A DNA stretch of 64,000 nt, taken from Rhizobium etli 8C-3 (GTDB lineage: Bacteria; Pseudomonadota; Alphaproteobacteria; Rhizobiales; Rhizobiaceae). The DNA lies in the NCBI RefSeq assembly GCF_001908375.1, contig NZ_CP017241.1, forward strand, positions 3,252,501 through 3,316,500. Reading direction: 5' to 3'. Both the position numbers and the translations under genes were made by a program. Positions 40,239 through 48,827 of the stretch are shown here, piece by piece; the first letter of the stretch is position 1, and each line of letters begins with the position of its first letter. The notes below the pieces were generated by a model. It saw only the letters and a list, made by a program, of their open reading frames with translations. It had not been told where the DNA came from and searched no databases.

Positions 40239-40454
40239 GTGGACTTAGAAAGTATGCGATCTGAGTACGAACAGAAGATCAAGGAACATGAGGATCATCT
40301 CAAGGCGATGGATGAAAACGACATCCAACACTTCCAGAAGGAGGGCAATGGCCCACTTTCAAACGTTACCGAGCGTATAAAGGCGGAGTATCGCCGTAAT
40401 ATCGAAACATATACGGCGCTGATCGCTCAGATCGACGCGATACTAGGGGCTTAG
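40239..40454 (+). CDS. Small coiled-coil hypothetical protein
   Basis: A 71-residue protein, strongly charged and helical (MRSEYEQKIKEHEDHLKAMD). GTG at 40239 follows AGGAGG by five bases; the ATG at 40254 is an alternative. It stands between the two insertion sequences and is followed by a terminator-like hairpin. The function is unknown. Confidence 0.6.
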   Translation: MDLESMRSEYEQKIKEHEDHLKAMDENDIQHFQKEGNGPLSNVTERIKAEYRRNIETYTALIAQIDAILGA

Positions 40455-40520
40455 GCCGAGCCTGCCAATAAGGCAGAGCACGATTAGACGGGAAATTCCG
40501 CGGCACAAAGATGGCACAAA

Positions 40521-40549
40521 GGCCCCCGGAATTACCGGAGCCGCTTTTT
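40521..40549 (+). terminator. Rho-independent terminator
   Basis: GGCCCCCGG (40521-40529) pairs imperfectly with CCGGAGCC (40535-40542), followed by GCTTTTTCC. It ends the transcript of the 71-residue protein before the IS481 element. Confidence 0.65.
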
Positions 40550-40559
40550 CCTAAACGGC

Positions 40560-41671
40560 TGTATTTCTTAGGATGCCCGACCCGAGAGATAGGTGACGTT
40601 TCGTACCGGACACATGGGTAACACTTTTCGCTTTTTGCGGGAGGTGTTGATGCCGTGGAAAGAGACTTCGGTGATGGAGGAACGTCTGCGATTTGTCGCC
40701 CGGCTGCTTGAGGGCGAAGGCATGAGCGAGGTGTGCCGAGCGTTCGGCATCTCGCGCAAGACTGGCTATAAGATCTTCAACCGCCACAAGGATGACGGCC
40801 TGGAGGCGCTGACGGATCGGTCTCGACGGCCGGTGCGTTATGCCAACCAGTTGCCGGATCCGGTTGAGGCAATGATTGTTCACCTCAAGAAGGAGAAGCC
40901 TCACTGGGGTGCCAGGAAGATCAGGGAGTTGCTCGTTAAACGGCTCGCTGGCGATGTGCGCATTCCAGCAAAGAGCACGGTGCACGCTGTGCTCGATCGA
41001 CACGGCCTTGTGAGCCAGGCCCGCAAGAGGAACCGGGCTAACAAGGCCGTTGGCACGCAGCTTTCGGAAGCCCTCGAGCCCAATGATCTGTGGTGCGCCG
41101 ACTTCAAAGGCGAATTCAAGCTTGGCAACGGCCGCTACTGTTACCCCTTGACGATCACAGACCAGGCCTCACGCTATCTTCTTTGCTGCGAAGCCTTCGA
41201 ATCGACGCGCGAACAGGGCGTCTTTGAAGCGTTCCGCAGGATCTTTACCGAACACGGCCTGCCTGCAGCCATTCGTTCCGACAATGGCCTTCCTTTCGCA
41301 AGCCCGAATGGCCTCTATAATCTATCGAAGCTGTCCGTTTGGTGGCTGCGATTGGGGATCGGCCTCGAACGCATTAGGCCTGGCCATCCGCAACAGAACG
41401 GACGCCATGAGCGCATGCATCTGACGCTGAAGAAGGAGGCGACGAGGCCACCTGGCAGGAACACTCTGCAGCAGCAGGCCCGCTTTGATGCATTCGTCAG
41501 CGAATTCAATGAGGAGCGGCCGCACGAGGCGTTGGACATGAAGGTGCCGGCAGATCTCTTTGTCGCATCGTCACGCCCCTATCGGGGCCTGCCGGAGATC
41601 GACTATCCCTTCCACGATAGGGAGGCGCTCGTCACCAATTGCGGCCGCCTCTGCATCTATCGCAAGAAGAT
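40560..41671 (+). mobile_element. IS481-family element, 3'-truncated by the prophage
   Basis: The left end region (TGTATTTCTTAGG at 40560, then GAGATAGGTGACGTTTCGTACCGGACACATGGGTAACA, in part) resembles IS481-family ends. The transposase frame is intact to about codon 341, then similarity stops inside the expected C-terminal region and a TGA follows. The break falls on a TG dinucleotide that begins the prophage end. The rest of the element is predicted to lie beyond the prophage right end, outside the window. Confidence 0.65.
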
Positions 41672-41681
41672 TGTTGTTTGA
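40650..41681 (+). CDS. IS481-family transposase, C-terminally truncated
   Basis: A 343-residue product against roughly 380-400 for intact relatives. It has an N-terminal helix-turn-helix (MSEVCRAFGISRKTGYKIFN, about residues 31-50) and a DDE integrase core with LWCADFKGEF (first Asp), AIRSDNGLPFAS (second Asp) and RPGHPQQNGRHERMH (Glu). The C terminus ends at RLCIYRKKIVV, where relatives continue. GGGAGG precedes the ATG at 40650. The last few codons are probably prophage DNA. Confidence 0.85.
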   Translation: MPWKETSVMEERLRFVARLLEGEGMSEVCRAFGISRKTGYKIFNRHKDDGLEALTDRSRRPVRYANQLPDPVEAMIVHLKKEKPHWGARKIRELLVKRLAGDVRIPAKSTVHAVLDRHGLVSQARKRNRANKAVGTQLSEALEPNDLWCADFKGEFKLGNGRYCYPLTITDQASRYLLCCEAFESTREQGVFEAFRRIFTEHGLPAAIRSDNGLPFASPNGLYNLSKLSVWWLRLGIGLERIRPGHPQQNGRHERMHLTLKKEATRPPGRNTLQQQARFDAFVSEFNEERPHEALDMKVPADLFVASSRPYRGLPEIDYPFHDREALVTNCGRLCIYRKKIVV

Positions 41682-42483
41682 CACTACTAACCGGAATACC
41701 CGGGAATATGTGGGATTTGCCGGGAACCATCGGGAAGAGCCTGAAAATTAAGGCGTTTGGCAGCGGCCGGCGGGAATGACGGCTGCCTAAGGTTTGACAG
41801 GCTGCGAAGCAAAAAGAGCCGGCGACGGCGGCGGCCAGGCTTAATGCGAGAGTTTTGCGGGCGACCTTTCGAAAAGCTTTTGAAAGGTGGTCCAGCCGTC
41901 TTCAAATCATTGAAATCCTTAGAGGCCGCTGCGACGCTGGCGGAACGCCCGCCGCCTTACAAACCTGGTGCGAGCGGCCCAACGTCCAATTTGAGGTTTG
42001 CCCAGTCGGGAAAACCTCGGGAAAACCTCGCTGAACGCCCAGAACATAAGCGTTGTCGTGTCTCCAAAGCAGCGGCCAAGGTTTGCCCGGAGTGCGAGTG
42101 CGGAAGGTTTCGCGGACACGCGAAAAAGAGCTGCAAGTACGCGAACGCTCGGCCGAAAGGCATCCTAATTTTTGACGATACTGCAGCGAAGAGCGCTGCG
42201 GTAACTCTATTTATAAACTACTTACGCGCGTGGAGCGCTCGCCGCTTGCGAGCATGAACCGGGATCATTAGCATTAAACTCGCAATTTATAATCTAGGGA
42301 CTGATTTCTGATCACATGCTGAAATTGTAATTTAATCTCTGCCGTACAGCGGCCTCCCGTCCTTGCGGTTCCGAGTGCTGCGGACGGTCACCCCCTCACA
42401 TCGTCGATGTTGCGAGCCTTGCCTTCGGGTGGGAGCGACCGGCTATCGCTGCAATTCCTGATGATCCAGGCTTGGCTTGACGA
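41682..42483. other. Prophage left-end non-coding region
   Basis: About 800 bp between the truncated transposase and the repressor, the same place as attL in Mu. It holds the CGGGAA array, a hairpin GCTCGC/GCGAGC near 42238-42253 and an AT-rich stretch around 42280-42340. A long frame at 41757-42257 is basic and low in complexity and is not called. Confidence 0.5.
41691..41776. repeat. Phased CGGGAA motif array at the prophage left end
   Basis: CCGGAA at 41691, CGGGAA at 41701, TGGGAT at 41711, CGGGAA at 41721 and CGGGAA at 41731 stand exactly ten bases apart, and CGGGAA at 41771 keeps the same phase. Two more lie at 42007 and 42018. By analogy with MuA sites at attL these are probable transposase-binding sites (inference). 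Confidence 0.55.
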
Positions 42484-42981
42484 TCATGAAGCCGAGCGTT
42501 TGCCGGTGCCAGGCTCGGCTTTTGCCAATCGTTCCTTAAATCGCGATCGAACCACTGGGATCAATGCCTCGACGACCGCTTCATCTCGGACATCGGTAAC
42601 CAAGGAAAGAAGCTCGTTATAGAAGTTGGCTGTCTCCGCCAATAGAGCCCTCTGCGGAGGCCTTTGCTTGCACTCAATAAAGACGGTTTGGACCGTGTCC
42701 CCCACTCTCTGGAACAGCACAACATCGACGCCCTGAGGCACTTGGATCGCCGGCTCTTCGTACATAAGCTTCGGGCCAAGACCCGCGAGCACCCAGCCTG
42801 GATTTATCCCAAGCTTCTCGAAGAGCAGCAGGGTTTCGCCGCTTGGGGTCCCTTCGTCGCGCTCCATTTTTTGCCATGCACGCAGCGACATCCCGAGCCG
42901 ATCCGCGATGTCCTGTTGGGACATCCCAAGGTCAATTCGGATAGCCTTCACACGATCGCCGATCGTCTGACCTTCAGCCAA
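42484..42981 (-). CDS. Prophage repressor, XRE/cI-like helix-turn-helix protein
   Basis: A 165-residue protein. The XRE-type helix-turn-helix is at about residues 7-50 (RVKAIRIDLGMSQQDIADRL, then MSLRAWQKMERDEGTPSGET). A C-terminal part without clear peptidase motifs follows. It is transcribed away from the early operon, as for the Mu repressor c. The start appears to be TTG at 42981 with GAGG about nine bases upstream. It probably binds the phased operators at 43002-43039. Confidence 0.85.
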   Translation of the reverse strand: MAEGQTIGDRVKAIRIDLGMSQQDIADRLGMSLRAWQKMERDEGTPSGETLLLFEKLGINPGWVLAGLGPKLMYEEPAIQVPQGVDVVLFQRVGDTVQTVFIECKQRPPQRALLAETANFYNELLSLVTDVRDEAVVEALIPVVRSRFKERLAKAEPGTGKRSAS

Positions 42982-43001
42982 AAGACACGCCTCACCTCAA
43001 A

Positions 43002-43039
43002 GAGCACTTTTATGCTTGTAAACAAGCACAAATATGCTT
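43002..43039. promoter_or_regulatory. Phased operator array between repressor and ner
   Basis: TGCTTGT-AA-ACAAGCA (43013-43028) is a perfect 7-bp dyad. Related half-sites GAGCA (43002), TGCTT (43013), AAGCA (43024) and TGCTT (43035) follow one another at exact 11-bp steps with alternating orientation. This is the expected position of the repressor and Ner control region of a Mu-like phage. Confidence 0.65.
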
Positions 43040-43140
43040 ATCCATATCGTTAGCAGCCTGCTTCGGCGGGCTGCGATTGCTCACAATAGTTTCAATAAAA
43101 GGTGGATGCTGCAAACACCCGCCTGTTGCAGGAGGTTCTA

Positions 43141-43446
43141 ATGGCGAAGCCGAAACGCTGGGATCGTCATCTCATCCTCGCCGAGCTGCGCCGCAGGGGC
43201 ATGACCCTGACGCGGCTCGCCGAAATGAACAATAAGGCACCCGGCGGCTTCCGGACGATCTGGACCCGGCCAAACGAGGGCAACGAGGCGATTATTTCCG
43301 CGTTCCTCGGTGTGCCCGCCGCCGAGCTTTTCCCTGACCGCTACCCCAAAAAAACCACGACAATTCTTTCGCACGAGTACCGTGCAGAGTCCACAGACAG
43401 CCAGAGGGCTGCCGGATGGCGTGGCGCGGGCGGCTGGCTGTTCTAG
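43141..43446 (+). CDS. Ner-like (Nlp-family) early regulator
   Basis: A 101-residue DNA-binding protein. The Ner/Nlp domain covers residues 1-70: PKRWDRHLILAELRRRGMTL, TRLAEMNNKAPGGFRTIW, and ISAFLGVPAAELFPDRY, the characteristic PxELxPxRY end. In Mu, Ner shuts down early transcription and the repressor gene. AGGAGG precedes the ATG at 43141. First gene of the rightward early operon. Confidence 0.88.
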   Translation: MAKPKRWDRHLILAELRRRGMTLTRLAEMNNKAPGGFRTIWTRPNEGNEAIISAFLGVPAAELFPDRYPKKTTTILSHEYRAESTDSQRAAGWRGAGGWLF

Positions 43447-43589
43447 CCCTTCTCGTCCGGTACCAGCCTTTTGAGCTGGCCGGCAGGGCTTCAGTCGCTT
43501 CCCGCACGGCAGGTAGCAAACCCCGGCTGTCCAGTCCCGCTACCGCCCGCGCCACACCCCGACATTTCCCTTTTTCGGTGGATGCCACA

Positions 43590-43748
43590 ATGACGAAAAC
43601 GCACAAGAAATTTGTCGCCAGAAACCCCTTCATTCCCTCCCTCGCGCCGGTCTGCCAACTGGCTGACTGGCTGCTGATTTGCAGCGTCACTCTCTCAGGT
43701 ATCGTCGCCGGCCTCGCGACAATCCTCCGTCAGATGGGAGGGTTTTGA
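43590..43748 (+). CDS. Small membrane protein of the prophage early region
   Basis: A 52-residue protein with a basic N terminus (MTKTHKKFVARNPF) and one hydrophobic helix (LADWLLICSVTLSGIVAGLA). GGTGGA precedes the ATG, and the stop overlaps the next start (TGATG). The function is unknown. Confidence 0.6.
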   Translation: MTKTHKKFVARNPFIPSLAPVCQLADWLLICSVTLSGIVAGLATILRQMGGF

Positions 43749-44104
43749 TGAACCCATATTCCGAACACGAGCGTCTGACCACGATGCTCGCATGTTGCTA
43801 CGAAGCCTCGCAATCGCACTTCTCCCACCTGCCGATCCGGCACGTCATCTCCCCGCCCAACCACATGCTCGATGCCGCTCTCGCGCGGCAGATCGCGCTT
43901 TATGCCTTCCATTTGGAATTCGGCGTGCCGCGCCGCCGCATCGTGGCCATGCTCGGCATCGCCCGCTCGACCGTTTTGATGGCCGTCCGCGTCATCGACG
44001 AACGCCGCACCGAACCCGTCTTTGAGCGCGTCTACCGCCGCATCGCGGCCCGCGCTTCCGATCTCTTCATGCGCGCAATGCTCCAGGCCGAGGAGGCTGC
44101 CTAA
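43748..44104 (+). CDS. DnaA domain IV-like protein
   Basis: A 118-residue protein. The segment ARQIALYAFHLEFGVPRRRI, then VAMLGIARSTVLMAVRVIDE (residues 46-88) resembles the DnaA C-terminal DNA-binding domain (RQIA-x-Y, then a helix-turn-helix with ST/V-x-x-AVR-x-I). The ATPase domain is missing, so it may bind DnaA-box-like sites or compete with DnaA. It is coupled to the genes on both sides. Confidence 0.7.
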   Translation: MNPYSEHERLTTMLACCYEASQSHFSHLPIRHVISPPNHMLDAALARQIALYAFHLEFGVPRRRIVAMLGIARSTVLMAVRVIDERRTEPVFERVYRRIAARASDLFMRAMLQAEEAA

Positions 44105-44970
44105 TGGCTGAATTCAAGCTTATCCCAATTTCAGAAATCGTTGTTCCCGAGCGTCTGCGTGCCGTCGAAGAAGAGCATGCGCTTGCGATTGCGCAGAGCA
44201 TCATCGAGCACGGCCTCATTAACCCGATCACCGTCCGGCACACGCCCGCCGCGAAGAAGGGCAACTGGACGCTGGTCGCCGGTGCGCACCGACTGCGAGC
44301 CTTCGAGTTGAACGGCGAGCCTGAGATCGAAGCCATGGTCGTCGAAGGCGACAAGGCCGAGGCGCAGTTGATCGAGATCACCGAAAACCTCTTCCGCAAC
44401 GAGCTGTCGGTGATGGACCGGGCCGTTTTCGTCCAATCCTACCGCGACGTTTGGGAAAGCAAGCACGGGAAGGTCGAGGCCGGACGGCCGGGAAATAGGG
44501 CCAACTTGGCCCAATTAATTCAGGACGAGACAGAAAGCGGCAGCTTCAACCAGCATGTTGCGGATCGCATGGGCCTATCCACTCGGGCCATTAAGCGCTT
44601 GTCGCAGATTTCGCAGCACCTTCACCCTGCCCTTCGCTCCAAACTTCGCGGCACGCCAGCAGCGGACAACCAATCACTGCTGCTGAAGATTGCCAAGGAA
44701 GGCCCGACGGTACAGGCGGGCTTTGCGGCGGCGCTCGACCATGAGCCCGACATCGTCAAGGTCATGACGCTCGCCAAGCCCGCGCCGAAACCCGCGTCCG
44801 ACGAGGACCGGAAGCTTGCGGCGAAAGCCGATCTGCAGGCAGCTTGGAAGAAGGCTGATCCCGATACCAGGAAATGGTTCATCTTTGACGCGCTGATCGA
44901 GCTTGGCCTTGATCACAAGTTGACCGACAAGGTCGCGGCAGCAGTGAGAGGGCTGAAAGATGAAGCCTGA
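44104..44970 (+). CDS. ParB/Spo0J-like N-terminal domain protein
   Basis: A 288-residue protein with a ParB-type N-terminal domain (residues 5-100). LVAGAHRLRAFELNGE corresponds to the GxxRxxA nucleotide-binding motif and TENLFRNELSVMDRA to the next conserved block. A helix-turn-helix-like middle part (FNQHVADRMGLSTRAIKRLS) follows. It has no ParA partner here. In phages such proteins may act in DNA binding, replication or early control rather than partition. Confidence 0.82.
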   Translation: MAEFKLIPISEIVVPERLRAVEEEHALAIAQSIIEHGLINPITVRHTPAAKKGNWTLVAGAHRLRAFELNGEPEIEAMVVEGDKAEAQLIEITENLFRNELSVMDRAVFVQSYRDVWESKHGKVEAGRPGNRANLAQLIQDETESGSFNQHVADRMGLSTRAIKRLSQISQHLHPALRSKLRGTPAADNQSLLLKIAKEGPTVQAGFAAALDHEPDIVKVMTLAKPAPKPASDEDRKLAAKADLQAAWKKADPDTRKWFIFDALIELGLDHKLTDKVAAAVRGLKDEA

Positions 44971-45421
44971 TCCGTCTCAGCTCGACTTCTGGCATCAGGA
45001 AATGTTCCCGGTGCGCGTACCCGCCCAGCACATCGATATCGATCGATACCGGGCGAAGATCAAGCGGGCTATGGCCCGCGCGATCAAGGAGTGCGCCTTC
45101 GACCGGGCGACGATCGTGGCGCGTATGGCGCAGTATCTCGGCCTGGCGAATATCAGCAAGGCGGCACTCGACGCCTATACGGCCGAGAGCAAGACCGGTC
45201 ATGACGTCACGCTCATCCGCTTTGCCGCCTTCGTGCACGCCACTGGCGCACTATGGCTTTGGGATGAGGTCGCGTCCGTCCAGGGCGTGACGGTGCTGAT
45301 CGGCGACGAAGCGCGCCTGGCTGAAATCGCGCGGCTTCGCCAGGAGCGCCAGCGCATCGAAGCTGAAATCCGCCGCCAGACAGCGCGGCCGGTCACGCTG
45401 ACATCGCGGGGGCGCGCATGA
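44960..45421 (+). CDS. Hypothetical prophage early protein
   Basis: A 153-residue mainly helical protein, not recognised. It starts MKPDPSQLDFWHQEMFPVRV and has a middle DRATIVARMAQYLGLANISK that could be a helix-turn-helix. It overlaps the ParB-like gene by 11 bases and the transposase by four, so it is part of the same translationally coupled series and may assist transposition or control. Confidence 0.7.
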   Translation: MKPDPSQLDFWHQEMFPVRVPAQHIDIDRYRAKIKRAMARAIKECAFDRATIVARMAQYLGLANISKAALDAYTAESKTGHDVTLIRFAAFVHATGALWLWDEVASVQGVTVLIGDEARLAEIARLRQERQRIEAEIRRQTARPVTLTSRGRA

Positions 45422-47496
45422 AGGACTTTATGTCATTCGGCGATTTGCTTGCCCTGTCCCTTCCCGGACTTCCCTCTTCTCTCAGCGGCTTTGCCAAGCG
45501 GGCGAATGCGGAGGGATGGCGCGCGAACTCGGCACTCTTCCGCAAGGCATCCGGCCGCGATGGCGGCGGCGGTTTCGAATATCACATCTCCCTGTTGCCG
45601 AAGGTGGCACAAGCGCGCCTTGCGATGATCCGCGCGGGGGCGAGCGAGGAGGCAACTCGCGAGGCCAAGGCAAAAAAAGAGGCGCTTTGGTCGCGCTGGA
45701 ACCGGCTTTCGAAGGACCATAAAGCCATCTGTGAAACGCGTTTGAAGGTGCTTCAGCGCGTCGAGGAATTGGTGCGCGACCGCGAGATCCGCCGCGAGGC
45801 TGCCGTCGCCATCGCAACCTATGACGCTGGTGTCCAGAAGTCGGCTTACTACGAGTGGCGCAAGCTGACCGAAGGTCTCGACCCGGAAGACCATCTCGCC
45901 GCGCTTGCTCCTGCGTTCGCTGCCACAGACGGCACGCTGATCGATCTTGCCGAATGCCATCCGGACGCATGGGCATTCCTCGCCTCCGACTATCTGCGCC
46001 CGGAAAAGCCGTCGTTCTCGGCCTGCTATCGTCGCCTCCAGAAAGTCTCGAAGAAGCAGAAATGGGCACCCATTCCTTCCGAGCGCACGTTGCGGCGGCG
46101 GATGGAGAGCGAAGTCGGCAAGGCCGCAATTCTTCTCAAGCGGGACGGAAAGGACAAGGCGCGCACCCTCATCCCCGCACAGCGTCGCAGCCGGGCACAT
46201 TTCCATGCCATGCAGGCCACCAACATGGACGGCCACAAGATCGACGTCTTCGTATCCGTGCCGTGGGCCAAAAAGCCTGTCCGCTTCTACCTGATCGGCA
46301 TTCAAGACCTCTATTCCGGCATGATCCTCTCGCACCGACTAGCCGAGGCGGAAACATGGGAGGCTGTACGCCTCGTCATCGGTGACATGGTGGAGCGCTA
46401 CGGCATTCCCGAGACCATGTATCTCGACAACGGCAAGGCCTTTGCCTCCAAGTGGATCACCGGCGATGCCGTTAAGCGCTTCCGCTTCAAGGTGAAGGAG
46501 GAGGATCCGCGCGGCTTGCTCTCGACGCTCAAGATCGAGACGCATTTCACGCGGCCCTATGCCGGTCAGTCGAAGCCGATCGAGCGCGCCTGGCGCGACC
46601 TTGCCGAGGTGATCTCCAAGCACCCGTTCTGCAGCGGAGCCTATACGGGCAACAAGCCGGACGCGAAGCCCGAAAACTATATGACTCGGGCGATCCCCTT
46701 TGAAGATTTCCGCCAGCATGTTGCGGCGCAGATCGAAGAGCACAACGCCCAGGAGGGACGCCGCGCCGAGAACTGCCGGGGCCGCAGCTTCACGCAGACG
46801 TTCGAAGCCAGCATGAACACACCATCGACCATTGTCCGCGTTCCCACCGCTGCGCAGGCCTCGCTCTGGCTGCTCGCATCCGACGCGATCAAGACGAAAA
46901 AGGGCAGCGGCGAAATTCACTTTCAAGGCAACCGTTACTGGGATGTTGCGCTCAACCAGCATGCCGGCAGCAAGGTGGTCATCCGCTTCGATCCGGATGC
47001 CCTGCACGAACCGGTAAAAGTCTATGACCTGAAGAACCGGCTGATCTGCGATGCCAAGTGCATCGACAACACGGGCTTCGACAACGTCGACGATGCCCGC
47101 ATGCACGCCCGCGCCGTCAAGAACCACATCAAAGCCGTCCAGCAGGTTGCCGACGCTCACGCCACGATGTCGGCGCAGCAGCTCGGCGAAATCTACTACA
47201 GGGGTGAGAAGGCCAAGCCGCCCGAGCCGGAAAAGGTGCGGCCCACTGTTACGCGGCTGGTCACCAATGGCAGCCTGGCACTCTCGCCAGCGCCGGCCGA
47301 CGCCATCAGCGAAGAGCGTTTTGAAAGCCTGTTTTCCCGCGCCCTCGGCATCGTCCAGGGCGGCGCGGTCATCGAATTCCCCAACGGGAATACGCCGGTA
47401 GGTATTGCGTCCGGCGTCCATTCAGAGCCGAAAAGTAGTGAGTACGGTTCCGGAAAAAAGAAGGGCGGGAAAACCCGCCCACCAAGCAGCCCATAA
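45418..47496 (+). CDS. Mu-like DDE transposase A
   Basis: A 692-residue transposase, close to MuA in length. The N-terminal part (about 1-240) holds helix-turn-helix end-binding domains. The catalytic core carries D271 (QATNMDGHKID), D337 (MYLDNGKAF) and E389 (PIERAWRD), spaced like D269, D336 and E392 of MuA. A C-terminal Mu-transpos_C beta-barrel and a tail for contact with protein B follow. It performs integration and replicative transposition of the phage. The presumed substrates are the prophage ends with the CGGGAA sites. Confidence 0.93.
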   Translation: MKDFMSFGDLLALSLPGLPSSLSGFAKRANAEGWRANSALFRKASGRDGGGGFEYHISLLPKVAQARLAMIRAGASEEATREAKAKKEALWSRWNRLSKDHKAICETRLKVLQRVEELVRDREIRREAAVAIATYDAGVQKSAYYEWRKLTEGLDPEDHLAALAPAFAATDGTLIDLAECHPDAWAFLASDYLRPEKPSFSACYRRLQKVSKKQKWAPIPSERTLRRRMESEVGKAAILLKRDGKDKARTLIPAQRRSRAHFHAMQATNMDGHKIDVFVSVPWAKKPVRFYLIGIQDLYSGMILSHRLAEAETWEAVRLVIGDMVERYGIPETMYLDNGKAFASKWITGDAVKRFRFKVKEEDPRGLLSTLKIETHFTRPYAGQSKPIERAWRDLAEVISKHPFCSGAYTGNKPDAKPENYMTRAIPFEDFRQHVAAQIEEHNAQEGRRAENCRGRSFTQTFEASMNTPSTIVRVPTAAQASLWLLASDAIKTKKGSGEIHFQGNRYWDVALNQHAGSKVVIRFDPDALHEPVKVYDLKNRLICDAKCIDNTGFDNVDDARMHARAVKNHIKAVQQVADAHATMSAQQLGEIYYRGEKAKPPEPEKVRPTVTRLVTNGSLALSPAPADAISEERFESLFSRALGIVQGGAVIEFPNGNTPVGIASGVHSEPKSSEYGSGKKKGGKTRPPSSP

Positions 47497-47520
47497 GGGC
47501 AATTGTCGGAGCCACTGTAA

Positions 47521-48546
47521 ATGAACACGCATATCAGCACAAGCCAGCTTAAAGCATGGGAGCGCCCTACCCGCGCTCCTGAAGTCGGCGGCAACAAGAC
47601 ACAGGCCGATGTCGATCTGTGGCGCAAGCTTGTCGACCGCATCATGACGGCCGGCAAAACCTATGGCTGGAACAAGGCCGAAGTCGCACGCCGGATCGGC
47701 ATGCCGGATGCCACCTTCAGTCAGTATTTTTCCGGCAAGTATGACGGCCGACTGGATACGATGAACGAGAAGGTCAGCCAATGGCTCGACGCGCTCGAAG
47801 AGACGGTCAGCCTCGCTGCCACCATCCCGCAGTCGCCGCAGTATATGGCGCTGCGCGGATCGCAGGAAGTGATCGAGACCCTCACCTGGGCGCAGCTTTG
47901 CCCGGACCTGGTGATGATTACCCTCGGTGCCGGCCTCGGCAAGACCGAGACGTGCCGTCAGTTCTGCCGCACGCGTCCGCACGCCTATCACGCCACCGTC
48001 TCGGAAAACACAAAGACGGTTCACGGCATGCTCGTCGAGCTGGCCGACGAGCTGGATGTCAAGGAGCACAATCCGGCGCGGCTTGCCCGCGCGATCGGCA
48101 ACAAGATCAAGCGCACCGGAAGCGGTACGCTGCTGATCGTCGATGAAGGACAGCACCTCAATGACGAGGCGCTCAACCAGCTTCGCCATTTTGTCGACGT
48201 GTATCAGTGCGGCGTCGCCGTCGTCGGCAATTCCGAGGTTTATAGCCGCTTCACAAAGCACCGCAGCGACCGCTCCTACGCCCAGGTCAAGAGCCGTATC
48301 GGCAAGCGGCTCCATCGTGCCGCACCCTACGAGGAAGATTTGGCGACATACATCGCGGCCTGGGGCGTCATCGAGCCCGCTTGCGTCAAGTTCTTGACCG
48401 GCATCGGCATGAAAGGCGGCGCGTTTCGCCAGATCGACAAGACCATGCGCATGGCAACGATGGTCGCGATTGGCGAGGGCTCTACCGTCGAACTGAAGCA
48501 CATCCAGTCGGCCTGGAAGATGCGCGATGTGGAGGACATGGCATGA
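47521..48546 (+). CDS. MuB-like AAA+ ATPase, transposition target selector
   Basis: A 341-residue ATPase. An N-terminal helix-turn-helix (EVARRIGMPDATFSQYFSGK, about residues 55-75) is followed by an AAA+ domain with Walker A GAGLGKTE (G136 to K141) and Walker B LLIVDEGQHLN (about residue 205). Like MuB and TnsC it should coat target DNA and stimulate the transposase. It starts 24 bp after the transposase gene. Confidence 0.92.
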   Translation: MNTHISTSQLKAWERPTRAPEVGGNKTQADVDLWRKLVDRIMTAGKTYGWNKAEVARRIGMPDATFSQYFSGKYDGRLDTMNEKVSQWLDALEETVSLAATIPQSPQYMALRGSQEVIETLTWAQLCPDLVMITLGAGLGKTETCRQFCRTRPHAYHATVSENTKTVHGMLVELADELDVKEHNPARLARAIGNKIKRTGSGTLLIVDEGQHLNDEALNQLRHFVDVYQCGVAVVGNSEVYSRFTKHRSDRSYAQVKSRIGKRLHRAAPYEEDLATYIAAWGVIEPACVKFLTGIGMKGGAFRQIDKTMRMATMVAIGEGSTVELKHIQSAWKMRDVEDMA

Positions 48547-48827
48547 TGTCCGTTGCGCGAGAATTGTTCGCTGTCGCTGATGATCTTCGGCTGAAATCAA
48601 ATGCTGGCGTCCAATACGACGCGAGCCAACTATCCGACCTTTCCGACTTCCTCGGCTCCATCGCGCGGCTTGCCCGCAATGAAGAAGAGGAGCTGGCCGT
48701 CTTCCGCCTCGCGGAAGCCGGTCAACTCGGCCGCGCTGCAGTCAACGAGCTGGCGACTGAAGCGATGGGCAACTTGATGCTCGACCACGGCAAGGTTGTC
48801 CGTCCGGATTTCGGGAGGAAGTCGTGA
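48543..48827 (+). CDS. Hypothetical prophage early protein
   Basis: A 94-residue acidic helical protein overlapping both neighbours by four bases (ATGA at the start, GTGA at the end). No motif is recognised. It belongs to the early operon between protein B and DUF3164. Confidence 0.65.
   Translation: MMSVARELFAVADDLRLKSNAGVQYDASQLSDLSDFLGSIARLARNEEEELAVFRLAEAGQLGRAAVNELATEAMGNLMLDHGKVVRPDFGRKS

Noticed and set aside
41691..41776. CGGGAA array as a CRISPR-like or tandem repeat
   Set aside because: Units are only six bases with no spacer/repeat structure; helical phasing at a phage end fits protein-binding sites better.
41757..42257. A 166-codon frame at the prophage left end
   Set aside because: Very basic, low-complexity product with no ribosome-binding site, lying over the probable transposase-binding region.
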